Assembly: GCA_035400705.1 (NCBI GenBank)
Contig: DAOMZV010000012.1
Coordinates: forward strand, 1-25,238
Reading direction: 5' to 3'
Source: GWC2-40-17 sp035400705
GTDB taxonomy: Bacteria; Patescibacteriota; Patescibacteriia; Magasanikbacterales; UBA10003
DNA: 25,238 nt
Part shown: positions 8,309-15,633 of the stretch, one piece after another
How positions within the stretch are numbered: the stretch's first letter is position 1
Layout: every line of letters starts with the position of its first letter
Notes under the pieces: model-generated
What the model was told of the DNA's origin: nothing
The model's database searches: none
The model's input: the letters and a program-made list of their open reading frames with translations, nothing else
Program-made: the position numbers and the translations under genes

Positions 8309-10249
8309 ATGTCCGAAGACAAACAGGAAAAAGCACAGGACAAAAGTCGTTGGTCTTTATGGGTGGTGGTGATAATTTTTGCCTGTTTGTTTTTTGTTTT
8401 AGCTGGATTTTTTGCTCTTTTATCGCAATTACCGGCTAATGTGGTGGCGAGGGGCGTAACTGTTGGCCAAGTTGATTTAGGCGGTTTATCTAAAGAGCAG
8501 GCAGAAAGAATTGTGACTAAGCAAATAGAGACCATGGAAAATCATGGAGTGTCTTTTGTTTATAAAAACGTTTCACTTAATTTGGCTTCGGTTAATCACT
8601 CTTTGACTAATCCGGAAATTTCCAATGTTATTTTTGATTACGACAGCGAGACAACAGTTCAAAAAGCCCTATCTATGGGACGAACTGGTAATCGTTTAAA
8701 TCAAATTTTTTCCCGTCTCTATTTGCGCCTATTTGGCATTAAGATAGAACCAACTTACTCATTTGTTTCCGAAGAAGCTCTTAATTTTTTGCGAGAAAAT
8801 CTTTCTACATATGAAACAGAATTTAAGAATGCTGCTTTACAAGTTAAAAATAATTCTAATTTAGAGCTTTCTATTCAGGAAGAATCAGCTGGAAAATCTT
8901 TTAATTATCAATTGGCTTTAAAGGAGTTAAAAAATCGTTTGGATAATTTTGACCTGTCTGATATTTCTTTAAAATTGGAAGAAGCCAAACCAACTATTAC
9001 TAAAGCGGAAGCTGAGAAAAAAACAGGGGAGGTTTCCGAGATATTATCTAAGGGTAAAATAACCTTTCAATCAGGGGATAAGAATTTTATTGTTGAGCCC
9101 GGTGAATGGGCCCAGTGGCTAGTCTTGAAGAAAGAAAAAAATAAATTGGTTGTTGCTGTTGATGAAGATAAATTAAAAAATTATCTGCAGACTAAGGTTT
9201 TCTCAGAAATAGAAACAGATTTTGAGGAGGCTAAATTTGTTATTGAAAATGGTAAAGTTAAAGAATTCAAGCCTGGCCAGTCTGGTAAAAAAATTAATTT
9301 AATAGTAGTTTTAAAATCGGTAGAAGAAGCGCTTTTAAATAATGGCGATAGGAATATTATTTTAGTAATGGAAACAGTTGATCCAGAATTAACTTTAGAA
9401 AAAGTTAATAGCTTTGGAGTTAGGGAATTGTTAGGAGTAGGGAAGACTAATTTTAAGGGTAGCTCAGCTAATCGTAAAAAAAATATTGCCGCTGGGGCTA
9501 AAATTTTAAACGGAATTCTGATTGCGCCGGGCGAGGTTTTTTCCACTATTACCAGATTAAAACCTATAGATGAAACTAACGGTTATGTTCCGGAGTTAGT
9601 AATTAAAGGAAGTAAAACAGTTCCAGAATTTGGTGGTGGGTTGTGCCAAGTTTCAACTACTTTGTTTAGAGCTGTTTTATCTTCTGGTTTGCCGGTATTA
9701 GAAAGAGCGGCTCACGCATATCGAGTTTCTTATTATGAGCCACCAGTGGGGGTTGACGCGACTATTTATGATCCCTCACCTGATTTTAGATTTATTAATG
9801 ATACAGGTAATTATATTTTAGTTCAGGGTCGGATTGAAGGTACCGAGTTAATTTTTGAATTTTGGGGCACTAAAGATGGCCGAAGTGTTAAAAAAACCGA
9901 TCCGCAAGTTTATAATATTAAAGCTCCGCCAGAGGCTAAACTGATTGAAACTTTAGATTTACCTGTTGGCCAAAAGAAATGCACCGAATCAGCTCATGCT
10001 GGTGCTGATGCCATTTTTAATTACACCATTACTTATACCGATGGAACAATTAAAGACCAAGAATTTAAAAGCCATTATCGCCCTTGGGGTTCGGTCTGTT
10101 ATATTGGAGTAGAAAAATTAACTGAGCCGGCTGAAACAGATAGTCTTTTAACCTCCACCTCTACCGTACCTGATGCACCCAATTCTCCTCAAGGGCAGGC
10201 AACAGTTGCCAGTTCTACCGCCGTCACTTCTATCGTTGTTACTCCTTAG
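8309..10249 (+). CDS. VanW-family membrane-anchored envelope protein
   Basis: A 646-aa protein with a short cytoplasmic N-terminus and one transmembrane helix (about 15-38). A GVTVGQVDLGGLSKEQA segment (49-66) is typical of the YoaR-type peptidoglycan-binding-like domain (PG_binding_4), which appears repeated in the next 300 residues. The VanW domain follows (about 385-535), with the hallmark FGGGLCQVSTTLF near residue 440 and PVGVDATIYDPSPDFRF after it. A further beta domain and a Ser/Thr/Pro-rich tail end the protein. VanW proteins occur in vancomycin-resistance clusters and widely in Patescibacteria; their biochemical role is unknown, probably in the cell wall. An upstream in-frame TTG at 8300 overlaps the previous gene and is not preferred. 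Confidence 0.92.
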   Translation: MSEDKQEKAQDKSRWSLWVVVIIFACLFFVLAGFFALLSQLPANVVARGVTVGQVDLGGLSKEQAERIVTKQIETMENHGVSFVYKNVSLNLASVNHSLTNPEISNVIFDYDSETTVQKALSMGRTGNRLNQIFSRLYLRLFGIKIEPTYSFVSEEALNFLRENLSTYETEFKNAALQVKNNSNLELSIQEESAGKSFNYQLALKELKNRLDNFDLSDISLKLEEAKPTITKAEAEKKTGEVSEILSKGKITFQSGDKNFIVEPGEWAQWLVLKKEKNKLVVAVDEDKLKNYLQTKVFSEIETDFEEAKFVIENGKVKEFKPGQSGKKINLIVVLKSVEEALLNNGDRNIILVMETVDPELTLEKVNSFGVRELLGVGKTNFKGSSANRKKNIAAGAKILNGILIAPGEVFSTITRLKPIDETNGYVPELVIKGSKTVPEFGGGLCQVSTTLFRAVLSSGLPVLERAAHAYRVSYYEPPVGVDATIYDPSPDFRFINDTGNYILVQGRIEGTELIFEFWGTKDGRSVKKTDPQVYNIKAPPEAKLIETLDLPVGQKKCTESAHAGADAIFNYTITYTDGTIKDQEFKSHYRPWGSVCYIGVEKLTEPAETDSLLTSTSTVPDAPNSPQGQATVASSTAVTSIVVTP

Positions 10250-10258
10250 GTATTAAAA

Positions 10259-10297
10259 TAAGCCCTTTTCTTTTTCAGAATTGGGCTTACTTTTTTT
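10259..10297 (+). terminator. Rho-independent terminator of the hsp20-VanW unit
   Basis: TAAGCCC (10259-10265) pairs with GGGCTTA (10283-10289), followed by C and T7. It lies 10 bases after the VanW stop. Confidence 0.85.
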
Positions 10298-10309
10298 AAA
10301 AGCCTTTTT

Positions 10310-10407
10310 AAAGTAGGTGCTCAAGAAGATTTGTCAAAGGAGAAGTCGAGTCAAGGACCAGATCTGTCCTTCAACAAATCCCCATGCTTGTCGTGAGCAC
10401 CTACTTT
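10310..10407. repeat. 98-nt palindromic element, candidate structured RNA or MITE-like repeat
   Basis: A perfect 14-bp terminal inverted repeat (AAAGTAGGTGCTCA at 10310-10323 with TGAGCACCTACTTT at 10394-10407) encloses a second stem GATTTGT/ACAAATC (10328-10334 with 10374-10380) and an inner hairpin AAGGAC/GTCCTT (10353-10358 with 10366-10371, 7-nt loop). It is more GC-rich than the flanks. It does not match the SRP, 6S, tmRNA or RNase P signatures I know. It could be a small RNA, a compound transcription barrier between convergent genes, or a miniature inverted-repeat element. Confidence 0.6.
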
Positions 10408-10530
10408 TGTTAAGGCCTTTCAAATAATCTCTCTAGGAGAGTTTTAACGATGACTAGCTATCATAACATAATTATTTTTATTTGTCAAGGGGTCTAATTG
10501 AATAAAATTATTTTTAAGCTTAATTTAGCC

Positions 10531-10566
10531 AAAAAATAAAAGCCGCCAGTAAATTTCTAGGCGGCT
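10531..10566 (-). terminator. Terminator of clpP
   Basis: AGCCGCC (10541-10547) pairs with GGCGGCT (10560-10566). On the minus strand the stem is followed by a T-rich run (the plus-strand A-rich stretch 10531-10540). It also has T5 on the plus strand, so it may act in both directions. Confidence 0.85.
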
Positions 10567-10584
10567 TTTTGCTAGAAAGATTTT

Positions 10585-11187
10585 TTACTTTTTTATAATT
10601 TTATCCACCAAACCATATTTTAAGGCCTCTTCTGGACTCATGAAATTGTCGCGATCAGTGTCCCTTTCTATTTTATCAATCGGTTGATTAGTGTGAGAAG
10701 CTAAAATTTTGTTTAAGCGATCTTTGATCTTTAAAATATGTTCCGCACGAATTTTGACATCAGTGGCTTGGCCTTCGGCACCGCCCATTACTTGATGAAT
10801 CATTACTTCAGCATTAGGTAGAATAAATCTTTTACCTTTTTGTCCAGCAGCTAGTAAAACCGCACCCATTGAAGCAGCCATCCCAATACAAATGGTAGAA
10901 ACATCTGGTTTGATGTATTGCATGGTGTCGTAAATGGCTAAGCCAGCAGTTACTGACCCACCTGGACTGTTGATATATAATTTTATTTCCTTATCCTGAC
11001 TTTGGTTGGCTAAAAATAACAATTGGGCAATAATTGTGTTGGCCACATTATCGTCAACAGCGGTGCCAAGAAAAATTATTCTATCTTTTAAAAGTCGGGA
11101 ATAAATATCATAGGCCCTTTCACCGTAAGTAGTCTTTTCTATTACGGTAGGGATAAGAAATTGAGATTTAATTTGATTGTCTGGCAT
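10585..11187 (-). CDS. clpP: ATP-dependent Clp protease proteolytic subunit ClpP
   Basis: A 200-aa serine peptidase that forms the tetradecameric proteolytic barrel used by ClpX/ClpC-type unfoldases for cytoplasmic protein degradation. The catalytic triad is visible: S106 in GMAASMGA, H131 in EVMIHQ, and D180 in the ERDTDRDNFMSPEEA segment that aligns with the E. coli catalytic Asp. The oxyanion-hole region INSPGGSVTAG is at 73-82. The N-terminal LIPTVIEKTTYGERAYDIYSRLL is typical of ClpP, including the hydrophobic patch near IFLGT. Length is normal. It appears monocistronic, ending at a strong terminator, with about 200 AT-rich bases upstream and no unfoldase gene nearby. Confidence 0.97.
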   Translation of the reverse strand: MPDNQIKSQFLIPTVIEKTTYGERAYDIYSRLLKDRIIFLGTAVDDNVANTIIAQLLFLANQSQDKEIKLYINSPGGSVTAGLAIYDTMQYIKPDVSTICIGMAASMGAVLLAAGQKGKRFILPNAEVMIHQVMGGAEGQATDVKIRAEHILKIKDRLNKILASHTNQPIDKIERDTDRDNFMSPEEALKYGLVDKIIKK

Positions 11188-11270
11188 AGTTTTTTTAATT
11201 AAAATATTTTATTTTATTATTGCTAGATTGAGAAATAAATCAGCTAATTTGATCAATTTAATAATAATAT

Positions 11271-11303
11271 AAAAAAAAGGATGATATGTTATTTATACCA
11301 TCC
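11271..11303 (-). terminator. Terminator of the DHH phosphoesterase gene
   Basis: On the minus strand a 9-bp stem with one G-U pair (11295-11303 with 11279-11287) and a 7-nt loop is followed by T8 (plus-strand A-run 11271-11278). It separates the DHH gene from clpP. Confidence 0.8.
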
Positions 11304-11391
11304 CTATAAAAGCTATGCAAATATTTTAACAAACAATTTTCATTTATAATTTAAGGGGAATATTTTCTAGTTATTTTAATTAGTTATTTTT

Positions 11392-12354
11392 TTATACCAC
11401 TTGCCACATCCCATCTTTTTCTTCTAATTTACCGTTGATTGAGAATCCAGCGGCTTTTGCATGTCCTCCACCGCCAAAAATTTTAGCTAATTCGCTCACA
11501 TCAACTTCCGAACTAGTAGTACGCAAACTGCCCTTAATTACCCCATCGTCTTTTTCTCGTAAAACCATAATGACTTTGGCACCGGATAAATTATTTAAAA
11601 AATTTGCCAAGCCCTCGATTTCTTCATCACTAATTTTATTTTTCTCCACATCTTCTTTAGTAATAATTGTGGTGGCAATATCCAATTCTTCATTTTTTTG
11701 GAGACGACTTAATACTTGCCCCCAGAGTTTTAAACCATTAAGAGTTTTGTTTTTAAGAGTCCAACCTTGGATTAGTCGCAAGTTAGCTCCGGCATTCATT
11801 AAACGGCTAGCGATTTTTAAAGATGAAGCCGAGGTGGAAGGGTTGGAAAAATGTCCAGTATCAGTAACTATCCCAGTTAATAAACAGGTGGCCAAATTTT
11901 TATCAATTTCCACATCATTAATTTGAAAAAAACGATAAAGAACTTCGGTGGTGGAAGCAGCTGACGGTACAACTAAATTATGGTGGCCATAAAATTGATT
12001 GGTGGGGTGATGATCGATGTTTATGATAGTTGGGGAGTAATCCAGATTATCTAAGTAGTCTTCCACTCCTGCATAAAGCAAATCACCAGAATCAAAAACC
12101 ACTACAACATCAAAAAAGTCCTTTTTAAAAATTTCTGGAGTCGTGGAAAAATGCTCTAAATGAGGCAAAAAAGCCAAATTTTTGTTAATTGGTGTAGCAC
12201 AAAAAGCCTGATGGTCTTTATTGCAAGATTGAAGATATTGCATCAAAGCGCAGGCACTGGAAAGGGTGTCTCCGTCAGGGTTTTTGTGGGAAATTATCAG
12301 GATTTTGTTGGCTCCTAAAATTTCTTCGTGAATTTTTTTGGCTACGGTTATCAT
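11392..12354 (-). CDS. DHH-family phosphoesterase (NrnA/RecJ-like)
   Basis: A 320-aa DHH/DHHA1 protein. Visible metal-binding motifs are HKNPDGDT (23-30), DSGD (88-91), the name-giving DHH (114-116) and the TDTG region; the C-terminal DHHA1 motif GGGGHAKAAGF is at 294-304. Short members with this layout are NrnA-type oligoribonuclease/pAp phosphatases or cyclic-dinucleotide phosphodiesterases; size and lack of extra domains make RecJ itself unlikely. The frame is open further upstream, to 12486, but that would place the start inside smc and upstream of the promoter at 12370-12398. The ATG at 12354 leaves a leader of about 9 nt. No Shine-Dalgarno. A terminator follows. Substrate uncertain. Confidence 0.9.
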   Translation of the reverse strand: MITVAKKIHEEILGANKILIISHKNPDGDTLSSACALMQYLQSCNKDHQAFCATPINKNLAFLPHLEHFSTTPEIFKKDFFDVVVVFDSGDLLYAGVEDYLDNLDYSPTIINIDHHPTNQFYGHHNLVVPSAASTTEVLYRFFQINDVEIDKNLATCLLTGIVTDTGHFSNPSTSASSLKIASRLMNAGANLRLIQGWTLKNKTLNGLKLWGQVLSRLQKNEELDIATTIITKEDVEKNKISDEEIEGLANFLNNLSGAKVIMVLREKDDGVIKGSLRTTSSEVDVSELAKIFGGGGHAKAAGFSINGKLEEKDGMWQVV

Positions 12355-12369
12355 AAGGGTAATCAAGGG

Positions 12370-12398
12370 AGTATAATCTATTTGATAAATAAGGTCAA
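12370..12398 (-). promoter_or_regulatory. Promoter of the DHH phosphoesterase gene
   Basis: On the minus strand TTGACC (12393-12398), 17-bp spacer, TATACT (12370-12375). The predicted start of transcription near 12363 supports the start codon at 12354 and a nearly leaderless mRNA. It overlaps the divergent smc promoter. Confidence 0.75.
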
Positions 12399-12411
12399 GT
12401 GGTGATATAAT
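12382..12411 (+). promoter_or_regulatory. Putative promoter of smc
   Basis: TTGATA (12382-12387), 18-bp spacer, TATAAT (12406-12411), 27 bases before the smc start codon. It physically overlaps the minus-strand promoter of the DHH gene. Confidence 0.65.
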
Positions 12412-12438
12412 TGGATTTGTTATTATCCATCTAGGAAT

Positions 12439-14703
12439 ATGTATTTGCAGCGTTTGGAAATTCATGGTTTTAAATCTTTCGCCCAAAAAACAGTTTTGGA
12501 GTTTTTAATGCCTCAAAATAGTAAAAAGGGGATTACGGCTATTGTTGGTCCTAACGGTTCGGGAAAAAGTAATGTGGCTGATGCTATTCGTTGGGTTTTG
12601 GGCGAACAGTCCTTAAAAACTTTGCGCGGGAAAAAAAGTGAAGATGTAATTTTTGCCGGTTCGGATAAAAAATCTCGTCTAGGTGTAGCCGAGGTTTCTT
12701 TGGTTTTAAATAATGAAGATGGCGAAGCGGATATTGAAATGTCCGAGGTGGTAATTACCAGAAGAATTTATCGCGACGGAGAAAGCGAATATTTAATTAA
12801 TAATCATCAAGCGAGGTTGCAAGATATTGTTTTGTTGTTGGCTCGGGCGAGGTTTGGCCAAAAAAATTATTTGGTCATTGGCCAAGGTATGGCCGATTAT
12901 ATTCTTCGTGCCACCCCCGCTGAACGTAAAGAGTTATTAGATGAAGCGGCGGGAATTAAAGAGTTACAAATTAAAAGACAGATAGCTTTTAATAAATTGG
13001 AATCTTCCCAAAATAATTTAATTCAAGCCGAAGGTATTTTAAAAGAAATCGAACCACGTTTAAGATATTTGCAAAGACAGACCAAACGGTTAGCAGAAAG
13101 GGAGTTGGTGGAAAAGGATTTACGAGAATTACAGAAAAAATATTATGGAAAATTGTGGCAATCTCTAGGATTAAGAGTGGCAGAATTTGAAAAACAATAC
13201 GCCAGAATTGATGAAGAATTGCAAAGAAAAAAAAGTGAACAACAGGAAATTTTAAATCGTTTTAAAAATTTAGAAGAAAAAACCACTGCTTCTCAAGAAT
13301 TTTTGGATTGGCAAAAAAAATACGAAGCCGTTTTGGCGACCCGCGGACAAATTCAGGAAAAGAAATTTAAATTACAAAATCAGTTGGAATTATTGCGAGT
13401 GCGTGCCGAACGAGTTGTGGGCAACGGAGCTTTGGCTTATGAATCAATTATTGAAGAATTAGAAAATTTATTAAAAGATCAAGATTTATTAATTAGTAAA
13501 TTGATTAGTGCCAAGAGTTTGGAAGATTTACCAGTGTTGCAAAAATTATCAACCGCAGCTAAAGATAAAACAGTTATTTTGTTGAATAAGATTAAAAATC
13601 CTTCTGGTACAAAAAAGGAATTTGTGCCCGATCCAACTTTAATTAAGGAATTGAGTGAATTAGATAAGGATTTGCAGAATAAGGCTCGGGAAATCACCGC
13701 AATTAATCAGGCCATGCAAGAATTAAATGAAGCGGAGAAGCAAAAGAAGGGCGAGATTTTTGAGCTACAAAGAGTTCTACAGGCCAAGCAATTAGAAGTT
13801 CATAAGGTGGAACAAGAATTGAACAGCGTCCAGATAGAATTGGCGCGTTTAGAAACTAAACGAGATGGTTTGGCAGAGGAAATTAGTTTAGAAATGGGGG
13901 AGTTGTCCTCCGAAGTTAAACTTCAAACTGTTTTATCAGAGCCGATATTGCCAGAAGAAATTCAGCCACAAATTTTTAAATTGAAACATCAATTAGAATT
14001 GATCGGCGGTATTGATCCGGAAATTGTTGCCGAACATAAAGAAACCGAGGAGCGTTTTAATTTTTTGTCTACTCAAATTACCGATTTACAAAAGGCGATT
14101 GTGGATGTGGTAGCAACCATTACCGATTTGGATAAGGTGATGAAAACTAAACGTGATGACGCCATGCATAAAATTAATGAAGAGTTTAATCATTTCTTTC
14201 AAATTTTATTTAATGGTGGGTCAGCTAAATTGATCATGATTTATGAGGATCCAACTAAAGATGAAGAATTAGAAGAAGATAGTGAGGAAAAAGAAGTTTC
14301 TCAGGCCAAGGATTTGATTGAACAAACTGGCGAACCAATTTTAGTTGGGATTGATATCCAAGCCACGCCGCCAGGTAAAAGAATTAAAGATATTAATATT
14401 TTGTCAGGTGGTGAAAGAGCCTTGGCTTCAGTGGCCCTGATTTGTGCTATCTTGTCTTATAGTCCTTCGCCATTTGTGGTGTTGGATGAAGTAGACGCGG
14501 CGTTAGATGAGGCTAATACTATGCGTTTAGCCGAAATTATTGATCAGTTATCCGCTCGAACTCAATTTATTGTGATTACCCATAACCGATCCACTATGAA
14601 TAAGGCACAAATTTTGTATGGTGTGACTATGGGCGATGATGGTGTTTCTCGTCTTTTGTCTGTTAAATTAGCCGAAGCGGAAAAAATGGTTAATCGCCAA
14701 TAA
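12439..14703 (+). CDS. smc: Short SMC-family chromosome segregation ATPase, apparently hingeless
   Basis: A 754-aa SMC-like ATPase, against about 1150-1200 aa for ordinary bacterial SMC. The N-terminal head half has MYLQRLEIHGFKSF and Walker A GPNGSGKSN (37-45), then the SMC-specific segment YLVIGQGMADYILRATPAERKELLDEAAGI split over about 145-175. The C-terminal head half has signature LSGGERALAS (655-664) and Walker B FVVLDEVDAALDE (679-691). Between them are two coiled-coil arms (about 175-330 and 395-590) joined by a short, partly polar stretch rather than the 120-150-residue glycine-rich hinge. An acidic insert (DEELEEDSEEKE) lies near residue 610. Both heads look functional, so this is not a decayed gene. 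How it dimerises is unclear. Neighbouring rpsP and trmD match the usual bacterial smc neighbourhood. Confidence 0.9.
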   Translation: MYLQRLEIHGFKSFAQKTVLEFLMPQNSKKGITAIVGPNGSGKSNVADAIRWVLGEQSLKTLRGKKSEDVIFAGSDKKSRLGVAEVSLVLNNEDGEADIEMSEVVITRRIYRDGESEYLINNHQARLQDIVLLLARARFGQKNYLVIGQGMADYILRATPAERKELLDEAAGIKELQIKRQIAFNKLESSQNNLIQAEGILKEIEPRLRYLQRQTKRLAERELVEKDLRELQKKYYGKLWQSLGLRVAEFEKQYARIDEELQRKKSEQQEILNRFKNLEEKTTASQEFLDWQKKYEAVLATRGQIQEKKFKLQNQLELLRVRAERVVGNGALAYESIIEELENLLKDQDLLISKLISAKSLEDLPVLQKLSTAAKDKTVILLNKIKNPSGTKKEFVPDPTLIKELSELDKDLQNKAREITAINQAMQELNEAEKQKKGEIFELQRVLQAKQLEVHKVEQELNSVQIELARLETKRDGLAEEISLEMGELSSEVKLQTVLSEPILPEEIQPQIFKLKHQLELIGGIDPEIVAEHKETEERFNFLSTQITDLQKAIVDVVATITDLDKVMKTKRDDAMHKINEEFNHFFQILFNGGSAKLIMIYEDPTKDEELEEDSEEKEVSQAKDLIEQTGEPILVGIDIQATPPGKRIKDINILSGGERALASVALICAILSYSPSPFVVLDEVDAALDEANTMRLAEIIDQLSARTQFIVITHNRSTMNKAQILYGVTMGDDGVSRLLSVKLAEAEKMVNRQ

Positions 14704-14707
14704 TCCC

Positions 14708-14736
14708 TTGACTGATTTAATTTTTTTCTTTATACT
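14708..14736 (+). promoter_or_regulatory. Promoter of rpsP
   Basis: TTGACT (14708-14713), 17-bp spacer, TATACT (14731-14736), starting 5 bases after the smc stop. Both hexamers and the spacing are identical to the khpA promoter. Confidence 0.8.
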
Positions 14737-14771
14737 ATAAATACTTAAAAATTAAAGGTAAATTTTTATTT

Positions 14772-15095
14772 ATGTTGACTATTAAATTAGCTAGATTCGG
14801 TAAAGCTAAAGAACCGACCTTCAGATTGATTTTGATTGAAAAATCTAAGGATCCCAAGAATTCTTATTTAGAAAATTTGGGTTTTTATGATGCTCGTAAA
14901 AAGCAGAGTCAATTAAAAAGTGAAAGAATTAATTACTGGTTAAGCAAAGGCGCTCAGGCGACAACTACAGTTCATAATTTATTGGTTGAACAAAAAGTTA
15001 TAGCCGCTACTAAGCTTAAAAAAGTAAAATTAACTGGCAGACGTAAAGCTAAAATAGCTGAAAAAAATAAAGCTAAAGAAACTAAAGCCGCTTAA
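14772..15095 (+). CDS. rpsP: 30S ribosomal protein bS16
   Basis: A 107-aa small-subunit protein that stabilises the 5' domain of 16S rRNA. The N-terminus MLTIKLARFGKAKEPTFRLILIEK and the central YLENLGFYDARKK, then RINYWLSKGAQATTTVHNLL, follow the bS16 pattern closely. The last 30 residues are a Lys/Ala-rich tail, common in this family. It has its own promoter and is followed by a separate promoter for khpA. Only a weak, distant AAAGGT stands upstream of the ATG (13-nt gap). The order rpsP-khpA-trmD is conserved in many bacteria; ffh and rimM, which often belong here, are absent from the window. Confidence 0.96.
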   Translation: MLTIKLARFGKAKEPTFRLILIEKSKDPKNSYLENLGFYDARKKQSQLKSERINYWLSKGAQATTTVHNLLVEQKVIAATKLKKVKLTGRRKAKIAEKNKAKETKAA

Positions 15096-15117
15096 TTTAG
15101 CCAAGATTAGTTGCAAG

Positions 15118-15146
15118 ATTGACTTTTGGCAAAAAATTTGTTATAC
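15118..15146 (+). promoter_or_regulatory. Promoter of khpA
   Basis: TTGACT (15118-15123), 17-bp spacer, TATACT (15141-15146). The predicted transcription start, near 15153, coincides with the first base of a stem-loop. Confidence 0.8.
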
Positions 15147-15152
15147 TAGATC

Positions 15153-15196
15153 TAGTCCTGGGTGAGGGGAAAACCCACGCGCTAGTCGACAGGACT
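15153..15196 (+). promoter_or_regulatory. Stem-loop at the 5' end of the khpA transcript
   Basis: AGTCCTG (15153-15159) pairs perfectly with CAGGACT (15190-15196), followed by TTTT. Inside is a possible GGGT/ACCC hairpin around a GAGGGGAAA loop. The segment is more GC-rich than the surrounding DNA. It could be an attenuator, a cis-regulatory element bound by the KH protein encoded downstream, or a mRNA-stabilising 5' hairpin. I do not recognise it as a known riboswitch. Confidence 0.55.
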
Positions 15197-15224
15197 TTTG
15201 AAAATAGAATTAATAGAGACGTTT

Positions 15225-15545
15225 ATGGTAACCAATTCCGATCAACAGTTTGTAGAAATGGTCGTTAAGGCCATTGTCGGTCATCCAGAAGATGTCAAAA
15301 CCGATCGCACCGTTGATGAAAGAGGTGTTTTAATCACTCTTCACATCAATCCTGCTGATATGGGTTATGTCATCGGCCGTCAAGGTCAAACTGCCAGATC
15401 AATTCGTACTCTTTTGAAGATTGTCGGCGCTAAAAATAACGCCCATGTCAATCTCAAAATCTACGAACCGGAAGGTTCCCGCGGTCCTCGCCCAAGACGC
15501 GAAGAAGCGGTGGATACTTCAGCAGTTGATGATTTGAATATCTAA
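15225..15545 (+). CDS. khpA: KH-domain RNA-binding protein KhpA
   Basis: A 106-aa small KH protein; in other bacteria KhpA pairs with KhpB/EloR as an RNA chaperone affecting cell elongation and division. The KH fold is recognisable by LITLHINPADMGYVIGRQGQTARSIRTLL, with the nucleic-acid-binding GxxG loop G51-R-Q-G54. The N-terminal FVEMVVKAIVGHPEDV matches the family. An arginine- and proline-rich tail (GSRGPRPRREEA) follows the domain and extends it past the usual 75-80 residues. An in-frame TTG at 15198 lies just after the leader hairpin; the ATG at 15225 fits the family start. It sits between rpsP and trmD, its usual place. Confidence 0.92.
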   Translation: MVTNSDQQFVEMVVKAIVGHPEDVKTDRTVDERGVLITLHINPADMGYVIGRQGQTARSIRTLLKIVGAKNNAHVNLKIYEPEGSRGPRPRREEAVDTSAVDDLNI

Positions 15546-15555
15546 TTGACAATTA

Positions 15556-15590
15556 AAAACAATCCGCCTTGAAAGCGGATTGTTTTGTTT
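15556..15590 (+). terminator. Rho-independent terminator after khpA
   Basis: A perfect 12-bp stem (15556-15567 with 15575-15586), 7-nt loop CTTGAAA, followed by G and a long T-rich run. It separates khpA from trmD, which therefore needs its own promoter; a weak TATTAT lies at 15611-15616. Confidence 0.92.
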
Positions 15591-15633
15591 TTAATTTTAG
15601 TTTATGATTGTATTATCTATTTAATTAGAATTT

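Larger units (their letters stand above)
10250..10584. other. Convergent intergenic region: terminators plus palindromic element
   Basis: 335 bp without a gene, between VanW (plus) and clpP (minus). It contains the VanW terminator, a 98-nt structured element (10310-10407), a small CTCTC/GAGAG hairpin followed by TTTT (10429-10445), about 90 bp of plain AT-rich sequence, and the clpP terminator. Confidence 0.8.

Noticed and set aside
10310..10407. SRP (4.5S) or 6S RNA
   Set aside because: The SRP GGAAGCAGC-type loop is absent, and the size and central bulge do not fit 6S RNA.
11435..11926. 163-codon plus-strand frame inside the DHH gene
   Set aside because: The minus strand carries all DHH/DHHA1 motifs in frame; the plus frame has no recognisable content.
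12355..12486. N-terminal extension of the DHH protein up to 12486
   Set aside because: It would start inside smc and upstream of a good promoter, and the extra 44 residues do not belong to the family fold.
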